From the NCBI GenBank assembly GCA_003220535.1, contig QHSU01000070.1:124001-188000 (forward strand): a DNA stretch of 64,000 nt, given 5' to 3'. This document shows, one piece after another, positions 8,497 through 16,378 of this stretch (position 1 is its first letter; each line of letters begins with the position of its first letter). Under the pieces are notes generated by a model. That model was not told where the DNA came from. It saw only the letters and a list, made by a program, of their open reading frames with translations, and did no database searches. The stretch is from Candidatus Rokuibacteriota bacterium. Its GTDB lineage: Bacteria > Methylomirabilota > Methylomirabilia > Rokubacteriales > CSP1-6. The position numbers and the translations under genes are program-made.

Positions 8497-10236
8497 GTGA
8501 CGGCTCCCTGGGAGTATCGGGATCCACTGGAGGTGGAGTTGGCGGCCGGTGTGTCGGCCGCGAGCTTGATGGAGCACGTGCGGACGATCGGCGCCTGGGA
8601 ACGCGAGTCGGGGAGCCCGGGCGAGGCGCAGGCCTTCGACTACATCGAGCGCACGCTGAAGTCGTACGGCATCGAGGTCGAGCGCCGCGAGATCGAGGCC
8701 TACATCAGCCTGCCGCTCGAGGGACAGGTCCGCCTCGAAGGCGGCACTGTGATCGAGGGGCTGACGCACTCGTTTTCACCTTCGGTGGAGGCGCTCGAGG
8801 GCGAGGTCGTGGACGTCGGCGACGGACGGCCCGAAGACCTCAAGCGCGCGGCCGGCAAGATCGCGCTGGTGCGCGGGCTCGCCTCGCCGGGCCGGGCGTG
8901 GGCGGCGCAGCAGGCGGGCACGGTGGGGCAGATCTTCGTCCTCATGGACCACCTGCACAACATGATCGTGACCACGATCTGGGGCACGCCGGGGCCCGAG
9001 ACGGCGTCGCGGATCCCGGTCACCCCGTGTCTGTCGATTCTCGGCACCGACGGGGAGCGGCTGCGTGCGCGACTCGCGCGTGGGCCGTTGCGGCTCCGGA
9101 TGACCACGCGCGTGCGCACAGGCTGGATGCCCATCCCCCATCTGATCGGTGAGCTGGCCGGGCGCCACGAGGACCGGTTCCTCCTCTTCTCGGGCCACGT
9201 CGACTCCTGGCACCACGGGGCGATGGACAACGGCACCGCCAACGCCACGATGCTCGAAGTGGCTCGCCTGCTGGCGGCGCGGCGCGACGCCCTCCGACGG
9301 GGGATCCGCTTCGCGTTCTGGTCGGGCCACTCGCACGGGCGCTACGCCGGCTCCGCGTGGTACGCCGACCATGCCTGGCGTGAGCTCCACCAGCGCTGCA
9401 TCCTGCACCTCAACGTCGATTCGACCGGCGCGCGCGGCGCCACCGACTACTCGGTGCTGCACGCGACCGAGGACGCGCAGCGCTTCGCGGAGACCGTGGT
9501 CGCCGACGTCACCGGTCAGCGCGGCCGCGGGCGGCGCTTCTCGCGGGCAGGCGATCAGTCGTTCTGGGGCGCGGGCGTGCCGTCGGCCTTCATGTCGCTC
9601 TCCGGGTTGCCGAAGCAGGAGACCGAGCTGTCGCGGGCCATGGAGCGGCTGGTGGGCAGCGCGGGCTTCCCGTGGTGGTGGCACACGAAGGACGACACGA
9701 TCGACAAGATCGACGCCGACGTGCTGGCGCTGGATACCAAGGTCTATCTGGCCTCGGCGCTCCGGTGGCTGAACGCCCCGGTGTTGTTGCTCGATCACCG
9801 GCCCGCGGCGAAGAGCGTGGTGGCCGAGCTCGAAGCCCTCCAGGCCTCCGCCGGCGCTGGGTTCGATCTCTCGCCGGCGCTGGACGCCGCGCGGGCGCTC
9901 GGCGAGCGTCTGGAGCACGTCGCCGCGATGCTCGCTCGCGTCGATGCGAAAGCGGCGCGGCTGGACGCGATCAACCGTGGGCTGATGCGGCTCTCGCGCG
10001 TGCTGGTCCCCCTCGCCTACACGAGCGGCGACCCCTTCACGCACGACCTGGCGCTGCCGATGCCCCCACTGGCGGGACTGCAGCCGGCTCGGCGCCTCGG
10101 TGCCCTCGACCCCGAGAGCGACGCCTTCAAGTTCGCGCGGGCGGCGCTCGTCCGCGAGCGCAACCGCGCCGTCCACGCGCTGGACACGGCGGCCTCGGTC
10201 GCCGACGAGCTTTCCTCGCTCGAAGACAGGAGCTAG
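8497..10236 (+). CDS. M28-family peptidase-like protein lacking the catalytic glutamates
   Basis: The 579 residues follow the M28 metallopeptidase plan, with a PA-type insert at about 80-205 and then the zinc-binding core. H234 (SGHVDSW), D244 (MDNGTANAT), D308 (LNVDSTG) and H396 (WWHTKDDT) sit where the metal ligands are expected. The motif that normally reads AEELG, holding the catalytic base and a zinc-ligand glutamate, is replaced here by GHSHGRYAGS (277-286), so both glutamates appear lost. There is no signal peptide, so it is probably cytoplasmic. It leads a likely operon with a peptide-type ABC importer (4-base gap), suggesting it handles the imported substrate. Aminopeptidase activity should not be assumed. 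Confidence 0.8.
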   Translation: MTAPWEYRDPLEVELAAGVSAASLMEHVRTIGAWERESGSPGEAQAFDYIERTLKSYGIEVERREIEAYISLPLEGQVRLEGGTVIEGLTHSFSPSVEALEGEVVDVGDGRPEDLKRAAGKIALVRGLASPGRAWAAQQAGTVGQIFVLMDHLHNMIVTTIWGTPGPETASRIPVTPCLSILGTDGERLRARLARGPLRLRMTTRVRTGWMPIPHLIGELAGRHEDRFLLFSGHVDSWHHGAMDNGTANATMLEVARLLAARRDALRRGIRFAFWSGHSHGRYAGSAWYADHAWRELHQRCILHLNVDSTGARGATDYSVLHATEDAQRFAETVVADVTGQRGRGRRFSRAGDQSFWGAGVPSAFMSLSGLPKQETELSRAMERLVGSAGFPWWWHTKDDTIDKIDADVLALDTKVYLASALRWLNAPVLLLDHRPAAKSVVAELEALQASAGAGFDLSPALDAARALGERLEHVAAMLARVDAKAARLDAINRGLMRLSRVLVPLAYTSGDPFTHDLALPMPPLAGLQPARRLGALDPESDAFKFARAALVRERNRAVHALDTAASVADELSSLEDRS

Positions 10237-10240
10237 CCTC

Positions 10241-11827
10241 ATGCGCTCCCTTCCCTCACGACTGGTGCTCGGGCTCTCGGTCCTGGGACTCGTGGGGGCG
10301 CTCGTCCCCGCGGCCGACGCCCAGAAGCGCGGCGGCACGCTGACGATCGTGCGGCCCACGGACCCGGTGTCGCTGGATCCGAACCTCGAGACCACCGCGC
10401 CCGGCGCTTGGGTCTACTTCAACATGCTCGAAGGGCTCTTGACGCTCGACGAGAAGATGCAGATCAAGCCGCTCCTGGCGGCCTCCTACGAAGTGATGTC
10501 GCCCACCAGGGTGCGCTTCAAGCTCCGTCCGGGGGTGAAGTTCCACGACGGCACCCCCTTCAACGCCGCGGCGGTGAAGTTCACGTTCGACCGCGCGCTG
10601 CGAGGCACGCCGCCGGCGCGCTGGGCCAGCCTCGCCGGCTCGCTCGACGGCGCCGAGGTCGTGGACGACCTCACGGTGGACGTCGTCACCAGGGAGCCCT
10701 ACGGCCCGATCCTCCGGACGCTGGCCATGTACTGCATGGGTATGGTGTCGCCGACGGCGGTGCAGAAGATGGGCGCCGACTTCAGCCGGGCGCCGGTCGG
10801 TACCGGACCGTTCAGGTTCGTGGAGTGGAAGACCAACACCCACGTGATCATCGAGCGGAACCCCGACTACTGGGGCGACAAGGCGCTGGTCGACCGGGTG
10901 ATCTTCAAGGTCGTGCCCGAAGAGGGCGCGCGCATGATCGCGCTCCAGACCGGAGACGCGGACATGGTCCTGTTCCCCTCGCCCGCCCAGCTCCCGGCGC
11001 TCCGCAAGGATCCGAAGTTCACCGTGCACGAGACGACCGGCATCCGCGTCGTCTTCGTGGGCCTGCACGCGGGGCTGCCGCCGCTGGACGATGTGCGCGT
11101 GCGGCAGGCGCTCCTCCACGCCGTCGATCGGAAAGCGATCCTCGAGAACATCATGGAAGGCTCGGCCGGGCCGGCCCGCGGGGTGCTGGCGCCGGGCGTG
11201 TTCGGCTACAAGGACATGCAGCTCGACCGCGCGTACCCCTTCGATCGCGCCCGGGCCAGGGCTCTCTTGACCCAGGCCGGGTGGACCCCTGGGCCCGACG
11301 GGTTCATGCACAAGGGCGGACAGCGACTGACACTGTCGTGGCTGGCCGCGCGCGGCCGCTATCCTAAGGACGGCGAGATCACCGAGGCCGTGCAGGCGAT
11401 GTTCAAGGAGGTCGGGGTCGAGGCGAAGGTGCAGATTCTCGAGTGGGCCGCGGTGTTCCAGCAGGTCCGCGGCAACCCGCTCAACCATCACCTGTTCACG
11501 CTGGGCTGGGTGACCTCGAACGCCGACGCGGACTACTCGCTCTACGCGCTCTTCCACTCCAAGAACGTGCCCCCGACCGGCTGGAACACGTCGCGCTACG
11601 CGAACGCCAAGGTGGACGCTCTGGTCGAGCAGGCGCGCCGGAGCCTGAACCAGACCGAGCGCGAGAAGCTCTACGGCGAGGTGCAGGACATCCTCGCCCG
11701 GGAGATGGTGTGGATCCCGGTCTACACGACCAAGGAGATCATCGCCACGCGAGCCGGCGTGAAGGGCTTCAGCATCCACCCCGTCGAGTACAACCTGGCG
11801 CTCTGGAAGACCTGGCTAGAGAAGTAA
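10241..11827 (+). CDS. ABC transporter substrate-binding protein, family 5 (peptide/opine type)
   Basis: Periplasmic binding component of a Dpp/Opp-like importer. The 528 residues start with a signal peptide (MRSLPSRLVLGLSVLGLVG, cleavage near ADA-Q). The mature protein has the family 5 features GGTLTIVRPTDPVSLDP, a VRFKLRPGVKFHDGTPF motif at the domain interface and GTGPFRFVEW. ATG 10241 follows AGGAG with an 8-base spacing. Substrate unknown: family 5 proteins bind peptides, opines, glutathione, nickel or sugars. The adjacent M28-like hydrolase hints at a peptide or amide. It is co-directional with two permeases 22 bases downstream. Confidence 0.92.
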   Translation: MRSLPSRLVLGLSVLGLVGALVPAADAQKRGGTLTIVRPTDPVSLDPNLETTAPGAWVYFNMLEGLLTLDEKMQIKPLLAASYEVMSPTRVRFKLRPGVKFHDGTPFNAAAVKFTFDRALRGTPPARWASLAGSLDGAEVVDDLTVDVVTREPYGPILRTLAMYCMGMVSPTAVQKMGADFSRAPVGTGPFRFVEWKTNTHVIIERNPDYWGDKALVDRVIFKVVPEEGARMIALQTGDADMVLFPSPAQLPALRKDPKFTVHETTGIRVVFVGLHAGLPPLDDVRVRQALLHAVDRKAILENIMEGSAGPARGVLAPGVFGYKDMQLDRAYPFDRARARALLTQAGWTPGPDGFMHKGGQRLTLSWLAARGRYPKDGEITEAVQAMFKEVGVEAKVQILEWAAVFQQVRGNPLNHHLFTLGWVTSNADADYSLYALFHSKNVPPTGWNTSRYANAKVDALVEQARRSLNQTEREKLYGEVQDILAREMVWIPVYTTKEIIATRAGVKGFSIHPVEYNLALWKTWLEK

Positions 11828-11849
11828 AGGCGCCCCCGGGAGGCGGCGG

Positions 11850-12776
11850 ATGTTGACGTTCGTCGTCCGCCGCCTCCTGCTCGCGGTCCCGGTGCTCCTC
11901 GGCGTGGTCTTCGTCGTCATGCTCACGATCGACCTCTTGCCGGGCGACGCCGTCACGCTGATGCTCGGCGAGCACGCCACCAAGGACGCGGTGGCCAAGC
12001 TCCGCGATCACCTCGGCCTCGACAAGCCCTTCCTCGTCCGCTACCTCGACTACGTCGGCCGCGTTTTTCTGCACGGCGACCTCGGGCGCTCGATCCAGCA
12101 GAACCGTCCCGTCGCGGCCGAGCTGGCCGACGCGTGGCCGGCAACGGTGCAGCTGACGGCGGCCGCGCTGGTGCTCGCCGCCGTCCTGGGCATCGCGGCC
12201 GGCGTGGCCTCGGCCGTGTGGCCGAACTCGCTTTTCGACGCATTCGCGCGCCTCGGGTCGCTGTTCGGGCTGTCGATGCCGATCTTCTGGACGGGCCTCG
12301 TGCTGATCGTGATCTTCTCGCTCTGGCTCCATTGGCTGCCGGTCGGCGGCGCCGGGTCGCTCGCGCACCTGGTGCTGCCGGCGGTCACGCTGGCGCTGCC
12401 GTCGGTGGCGATGATCGCGCGCATGACGCGCTCGGCGGTGCTCGACGTGCTGTACCAGGATTACGTGCGCACGGCGCGCGCCAAGGGCGTCGGTGAACTC
12501 CTGGTGCTCGGCCGGCACGCGCTCCGCAACGCCTTCATCCCGATCCTCACCCTGCTCGGCCTGCAGTCGGGCCAGCTCATGGGCGGCGCCGTGCTCACCG
12601 AGACCGTCTTCGCGTGGCCGGGGCTCGGCCGCCTTATGGTCAAAGCGATCTTCGCCCGCGACTACATCCTGCTGCAGGGCGCCGTACTGGTCTTCGCGCT
12701 GGCGTTCGTCGTCATCAACCTGCTGGTCGATCTCTCGTACGGCCTGCTCGACCCGCGCGTCGGGCGTCAGGGCTGA
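11850..12776 (+). CDS. ABC transporter permease, DppB-like
   Basis: Inner-membrane channel subunit of the same importer. The 308 residues start MLTFVVRRLLLAVPVLLGV, the typical DppB N-terminal helix, followed by LLPGDAVTLMLGE, six predicted membrane segments and the EAA-type coupling loop YVRTARAKGVGELLVLGRH, which should contact the ATPases. It sits between the binding protein and the second permease. No ATPase genes follow, so the ATPases must be encoded elsewhere or shared with another system. Confidence 0.92.
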   Translation: MLTFVVRRLLLAVPVLLGVVFVVMLTIDLLPGDAVTLMLGEHATKDAVAKLRDHLGLDKPFLVRYLDYVGRVFLHGDLGRSIQQNRPVAAELADAWPATVQLTAAALVLAAVLGIAAGVASAVWPNSLFDAFARLGSLFGLSMPIFWTGLVLIVIFSLWLHWLPVGGAGSLAHLVLPAVTLALPSVAMIARMTRSAVLDVLYQDYVRTARAKGVGELLVLGRHALRNAFIPILTLLGLQSGQLMGGAVLTETVFAWPGLGRLMVKAIFARDYILLQGAVLVFALAFVVINLLVDLSYGLLDPRVGRQG

Positions 12777-12797
12777 CGTGATGAGCGCATACCGGTT

Positions 12798-13631
12798 GTG
12801 AACGCGTGGTCGCGCTTCCGCCACAACCGGCTGGCGGTGCTCGGCCTGGCGCTGGTGGCCGTCCTGGCCCTGAGCGCCGCGCTGGCGCCGTGGCTGGCGC
12901 CCTACGACCCCACGCGTCAGAGCCTCGTCGAGAAGCGCACGCCGCCCGGCGCCAAGTATCTGCTCGGCGCCGACGAGTTCGGCCGCGACATCCTCTCACG
13001 TGTGATCTACGGCTCACGCGTCGCGCTCCTGGTGGGCGTGCTGTCGGTGGTCATCGCGGTCGTCGGCGGCCTCCTGCTCGGGACGACCGCCGGCTTCGTG
13101 GGCGGGTGGCTGGACGCCCTGATGATGCGCGCGGTCGAGATCCTCCTCGCCTTCCCCTATCTTCTGCTGGCGCTCGCCATCGTGGCCGCGCTCGGCCCCG
13201 GCGTGCTGAACACGACCATCGCCGTCGGCATCTGGGGTGTCCCGGCGGTGACGCGCATCGTCCGCGGTTCGGTGCTGACGCTGCGCGAGACGGAATATGT
13301 CGGCGCCGCCCGTGCGCTCGGCGCTCCGGCGGCCGCGCTGCTACGACGCCACATCCTGCCCAACGTCCTGCCCGGGCTGATCGTCTACGCGACGCTCTTC
13401 ATGGCGAATGCGATCCTTCTGGAGGCCGCGCTGTCCTTCCTCGGGCTCGGCGTGCAGCCGCCGATCGCGTCGTGGGGCCTGATGGTCTCGACCGGTCGCG
13501 ACGTGCTGCTCGTCGCCCCGCACGTCGCGACGGTCCCCGGCGTCGCGATCATGGTCGCCGTGCTGGCGTTCAACCTCGTCGGCGACGGTCTGCGCGACGC
13601 GCTCGACCCTCGTTTGCGCGGGAGTGTCTGA
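12798..13631 (+). CDS. ABC transporter permease, DppC-like
   Basis: Second channel subunit. The 277 residues start at GTG 12798, 21 bases after the first permease. DppC hallmarks are LAPYDPT, the LLGADEFGRDILSRVIYG motif, and the coupling loop YVGAARALGAPAAALLRRH followed by ILPNVLPGLI. The C-terminus ends GDGLRDALDPRLRG, as in most DppC proteins. It ends the importer genes; the next gene is separated by 61 bases with its own possible -10 element. Confidence 0.92.
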   Translation: MNAWSRFRHNRLAVLGLALVAVLALSAALAPWLAPYDPTRQSLVEKRTPPGAKYLLGADEFGRDILSRVIYGSRVALLVGVLSVVIAVVGGLLLGTTAGFVGGWLDALMMRAVEILLAFPYLLLALAIVAALGPGVLNTTIAVGIWGVPAVTRIVRGSVLTLRETEYVGAARALGAPAAALLRRHILPNVLPGLIVYATLFMANAILLEAALSFLGLGVQPPIASWGLMVSTGRDVLLVAPHVATVPGVAIMVAVLAFNLVGDGLRDALDPRLRGSV

Positions 13632-13651
13632 GGCGAGCTCACGGCTCGGTG

Positions 13652-13657
13652 TATCAT
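13652..13657 (+). promoter_or_regulatory. Possible -10 element before the PEP mutase-like gene
   Basis: TATCAT (5 of 6 to consensus) preceded by GTG, 35 bases before the next start. No convincing -35 box is visible, so this is a weak call. Confidence 0.3.
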
Positions 13658-13692
13658 CCCGCCAGGGAGGTGCCCGTGGGAGGCGAGAGACC

Positions 13693-14562
13693 ATGTCGCT
13701 CCGCGCTCTGATCCAGCGGCCGATGCCGGTGACCGCGCCGCTCGTGCTGAACCCGCTGATGGCCCGCGTGGCCGAGGCGGCGGGTTTTCCGGCCGGGTAC
13801 CTCGGGGGCGGCTCGACCGGCTACCAGAAGGTCGCGCTGGAGGCGAACCTCAACGTGACCGAGATGTGCCAGGCCGCCGTCGACATCGGCGCCGTCTCGT
13901 CGCTGCCGCTCATCCTCGACGGCGCCTGCGGCTATGGCGACCCGATGCACATGCACCGGACGATCGGCATGAGCGAGGCGGCCGGCTTCGCGGCGATCGA
14001 GATCGAGGACCAGCTCGTCCCCAAGCGCGCGCACCATCACATTGGCATCGAGCACATGATCCCGATGGAGCTGATGGCGGCCAAGGTGAAGGAGGCGGTC
14101 GCGGCGCGGCGCAACCCGGACTTCCTCATCGTGGCGCGCACCAACGCGATGCGGGCGAGCGACATGGACGACGCCCTGCGCCGTGGCGAGGCCTATCGCA
14201 AGGCCGGGGCGGACCTGCTGCTGCTCTCGATGGCGCACAAGCCGGAGCAGCTGCGCGCCATCGCCGAGCGGCTGGGTGGACCGCTGATGTACCTCGCCGG
14301 CCGCGGCGGTCTCGCGGGCCTGGGGCTGACCTTGGCGGATCTCGGTGGGCTCGGCTACAAGATCGTCGCCGACCCCTCCACGCCCTTGCTGGCGGCGTAT
14401 GCGGCGTGGAAGAAGGTCTACGAAGAGCTCGCCGACGGCTTCGGCGGCAACGTGAAGACGAAGCCTGACTGGAGCCCGGTCGAGAAGGACATGCTGGCGG
14501 TCATCCAGCTCGAGAAGCTGCTGGCGATCGAGCGCGCGACCGTCGAGAACGGCAAGCGATAA
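13693..14562 (+). CDS. Isocitrate lyase/PEP mutase superfamily enzyme
   Basis: Predicted alpha-keto-acid lyase or mutase with a TIM-barrel fold acting on a C-C or P-C bond next to a carboxylate. The 289 residues show the superfamily metal site DGACGYGDP and EIEDQ, followed by LVPKRAHHH. True isocitrate lyases have KKCGH in this loop and PEP mutases differ again, so neither activity can be assigned; 2-methylisocitrate lyase-like or oxaloacetate-decarboxylase-like enzymes are possible. ATG 13693 is preceded by GGGAGG (13678-13683) at 9 bases. It stands between the importer and a Rieske oxygenase, suggesting a small catabolic pathway for an organic acid or aromatic. Confidence 0.88.
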   Translation: MSLRALIQRPMPVTAPLVLNPLMARVAEAAGFPAGYLGGGSTGYQKVALEANLNVTEMCQAAVDIGAVSSLPLILDGACGYGDPMHMHRTIGMSEAAGFAAIEIEDQLVPKRAHHHIGIEHMIPMELMAAKVKEAVAARRNPDFLIVARTNAMRASDMDDALRRGEAYRKAGADLLLLSMAHKPEQLRAIAERLGGPLMYLAGRGGLAGLGLTLADLGGLGYKIVADPSTPLLAAYAAWKKVYEELADGFGGNVKTKPDWSPVEKDMLAVIQLEKLLAIERATVENGKR

Positions 14563-14612
14563 CGCGCAGGCAGTCTGCATCCGCCTAGCGCCGCCGCGGG
14601 GAGGACCGGAGG

Positions 14613-15920
14613 ATGCTCTCGCGAGAAGACAACGAGCTCCTGTGTCGGGTGGGGTGCGGCACGCCCATGGGTGACCTGCTGCGCCACTACTGGCTGCCGT
14701 TCCTGCCGTCGACGGAGCTGCCGGAGCCCGATGGCCCGCCCAAGAAGGTGCGCCTGCTCGGCGAGGACCTCGTGGCCTTTCGCGACACCGAGGGTCGCGT
14801 GGGGTTGCTCGCCGCCAACTGCCCGCATCGCGGCGCCTCCCTCTTCTTCGGCAGGAACGAGGAATGTGGGCTCCGCTGCGTCTATCACGGCTGGAAGTTC
14901 GATGTGACGGGCCGGTGCGTCGACATGCCCAACGAGCCGGCGGAGAGCACCTTCAATGACAAGGTCCGCGCTCGCGCCTACCCGTGCCGCGACGTCAACG
15001 GCGTGATCTGGACGTACATGGGCCCGCGCGCGGCGGCGCCGCCGTTCCCGGCGTTCGAGATCAACACGCTGCCGCCCGAGCACGTCTACCCGCCCCTGAT
15101 GATGCTCGAGGAATGCAACTGGGTGCAAGCGCTGGAGGGCGACATCGACTCCTCCCACATCGACTACGTCCACGCCAAGCTCCGTCCCGACGGCAAACAC
15201 CGCGGCACATTCCACCAGGACAAGCGACCGCGGCTCGAGATCCTGCCGACGGACTACGGCGCTTGCTATTCGGCCCGGCGGCGCTGGGACGTCGACGGGC
15301 TCTCCTGGCATCGCATCACGCAGTTCATCCTGCCCTGCTTCTCGATGATCGCCGCGAGCGACCCTAATTTCGTCTCGGCGCGCGCGTGGGTCCCGCTGGG
15401 CGACGGCTACAATCTCCAGATCATGATGCGCGGGCGGCTGGACCGGCCGGTGACCGACCAGGAGCGGCAGCAGACGCGCAACCCGTTCGCCGCCTGGGGC
15501 GGCTACCTCGAGGCGACCAGCGACCCTCGCACGCGCTCCTACACGAAGGCGAACATCCACAACGACTACCTGGTCGACCGCCAGCTCGCGAAGAGCGAGC
15601 TCATGATCGGCATTCCCTTCCTGGTGAACCTCCAAGACCGGGCGATGACCGAGACCATGGGCCCGATCTACGACCGGACGAACGAGCACCTCGGGACCAC
15701 CGACGCGATGGTCATCTACGTCAGACGCCGGCTGATCGACGCCGCCCGAGCGCTCCGCGACCAGGGTGTCACGCCGGCCAATGTCGACGACGCCACCATG
15801 TGTCGCGTGCGTCCGGCATCCGTCCTGCTGCCCGAGGGCGATAGCTGGATCGCGGCGACCGAGAAGGCGCGACAGTCGGACGCGGGCGTGCCCATCGCCT
15901 GGGTGCCGTTCGCCCAGTGA
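14613..15920 (+). CDS. Rieske non-haem iron oxygenase, alpha subunit (phthalate dioxygenase-like)
   Basis: Ring-hydroxylating or demethylating oxygenase that uses electrons from a separate reductase. The Rieske cluster ligands are C70 and H72 (CPHRGA) and C89 and H92 (CVYHGW). The mononuclear iron site follows Dx2Hx4H with D179, H182 and H187 in EGDIDSSHIDYVH. The 435-residue length and lack of a beta subunit gene fit the single-component alpha type (phthalate 4,5-dioxygenase, vanillate demethylase). No reductase or ferredoxin gene is near. It is preceded by GGGGAGG at 8 bases. The last bases overlap the start of the HicB-like remnant. Confidence 0.92.
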   Translation: MLSREDNELLCRVGCGTPMGDLLRHYWLPFLPSTELPEPDGPPKKVRLLGEDLVAFRDTEGRVGLLAANCPHRGASLFFGRNEECGLRCVYHGWKFDVTGRCVDMPNEPAESTFNDKVRARAYPCRDVNGVIWTYMGPRAAAPPFPAFEINTLPPEHVYPPLMMLEECNWVQALEGDIDSSHIDYVHAKLRPDGKHRGTFHQDKRPRLEILPTDYGACYSARRRWDVDGLSWHRITQFILPCFSMIAASDPNFVSARAWVPLGDGYNLQIMMRGRLDRPVTDQERQQTRNPFAAWGGYLEATSDPRTRSYTKANIHNDYLVDRQLAKSELMIGIPFLVNLQDRAMTETMGPIYDRTNEHLGTTDAMVIYVRRRLIDAARALRDQGVTPANVDDATMCRVRPASVLLPEGDSWIAATEKARQSDAGVPIAWVPFAQ

Positions 15921-16182
15921 GCCCGTCAGCGCCCGAACCCGAAGCCGCGCCGGACCTGGCCTACTACGAGGCCGTGCCCTATCTGCTCGTCGTCGAGTCG
16001 GTCGAGCGCGGAGGCGAATGGCTGCGGCCGAGTACCCTGAGCTTCCCGGCTGCTTCGTGGAGGCCTCTTCCGCCGTCGAGGCCATCGAGAAGCTCGAGCT
16101 ATCCCGGCGTCGCCTGTTGCGACACCTGTGGGATCGCGGTGCGCCGATCCCCGTCCCCCGCCCGCCGTTGCGCAGGGCGTGA
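15917..16182 (+). pseudogene. Frameshifted HicB-like antitoxin gene
   Basis: Two overlapping frames together spell a HicB-type domain. The first, from a GTG at 15917 overlapping the oxygenase stop, gives YYEAVPYLLVVESVERGGEW. At about 16018 the similarity moves to another frame: AAAEYPELPGCFVEASS, then EAIEKLE, and LRHLWDRGAPIP. The family pattern (YPELPGC, helix, RGxPIP) is clear only if the frames are joined. No HicA toxin gene is adjacent, so it is probably a decayed solitary gene, or a sequencing error has split an intact one. An ATG at 16019 could give a short C-terminal peptide. Confidence 0.65.
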
Positions 16183-16224
16183 CTCGCGGGTCGTCGCCGA
16201 GGCTGTCCCAGGTGTAAAAATTAC

Positions 16225-16256
16225 TTGACTGTCAGGCGTCAAATGTTCGACTAGTC
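16225..16256. promoter_or_regulatory. Inverted repeats in an AT-richer island before the glycosyltransferase
   Basis: The gap from 16183 to 16378 contains no gene. Within it TTGAC (16225-16229) and GTCAA (16238-16242) form an inverted repeat with 8 bases between, followed by the palindrome GACTAGTC at 16249-16256. The surrounding bases are clearly poorer in GC than neighbouring sequence. This may be an operator; TTGACT could also be a -35 box, but no good -10 follows at the right distance. Confidence 0.4.
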
Positions 16257-16362
16257 ACCGCGTCTGAGTTCGGGGTCTCGCACAATCAGTGGTTTGCGGG
16301 GCCCCGATGCGTGGCACATTGATTGCTGAATCGCGTGCCCGCGGATCTTCTAAGTCCGCCCG

Positions 16363-16370
16363 AAGGAGGA
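16363..16370 (+). promoter_or_regulatory. Shine-Dalgarno that fixes the start of the glycosidase-glycosyltransferase gene
   Basis: AAGGAGGA with 9 bases between its GG and the GTG at 16379. The upstream ATGs in the same frame (16289, 16307) have no such site. Confidence 0.7.
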
Positions 16371-16378
16371 TCGCTTCC

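Noticed and set aside
15917..16182. Functional HicAB toxin-antitoxin system
   Set aside because: No HicA gene is present and the HicB-like part is frameshifted.
16225..16253. Sigma-70 promoter based on TTGACT before the glycosyltransferase
   Set aside because: No acceptable -10 lies 16-18 bases downstream; kept only as an inverted-repeat site.
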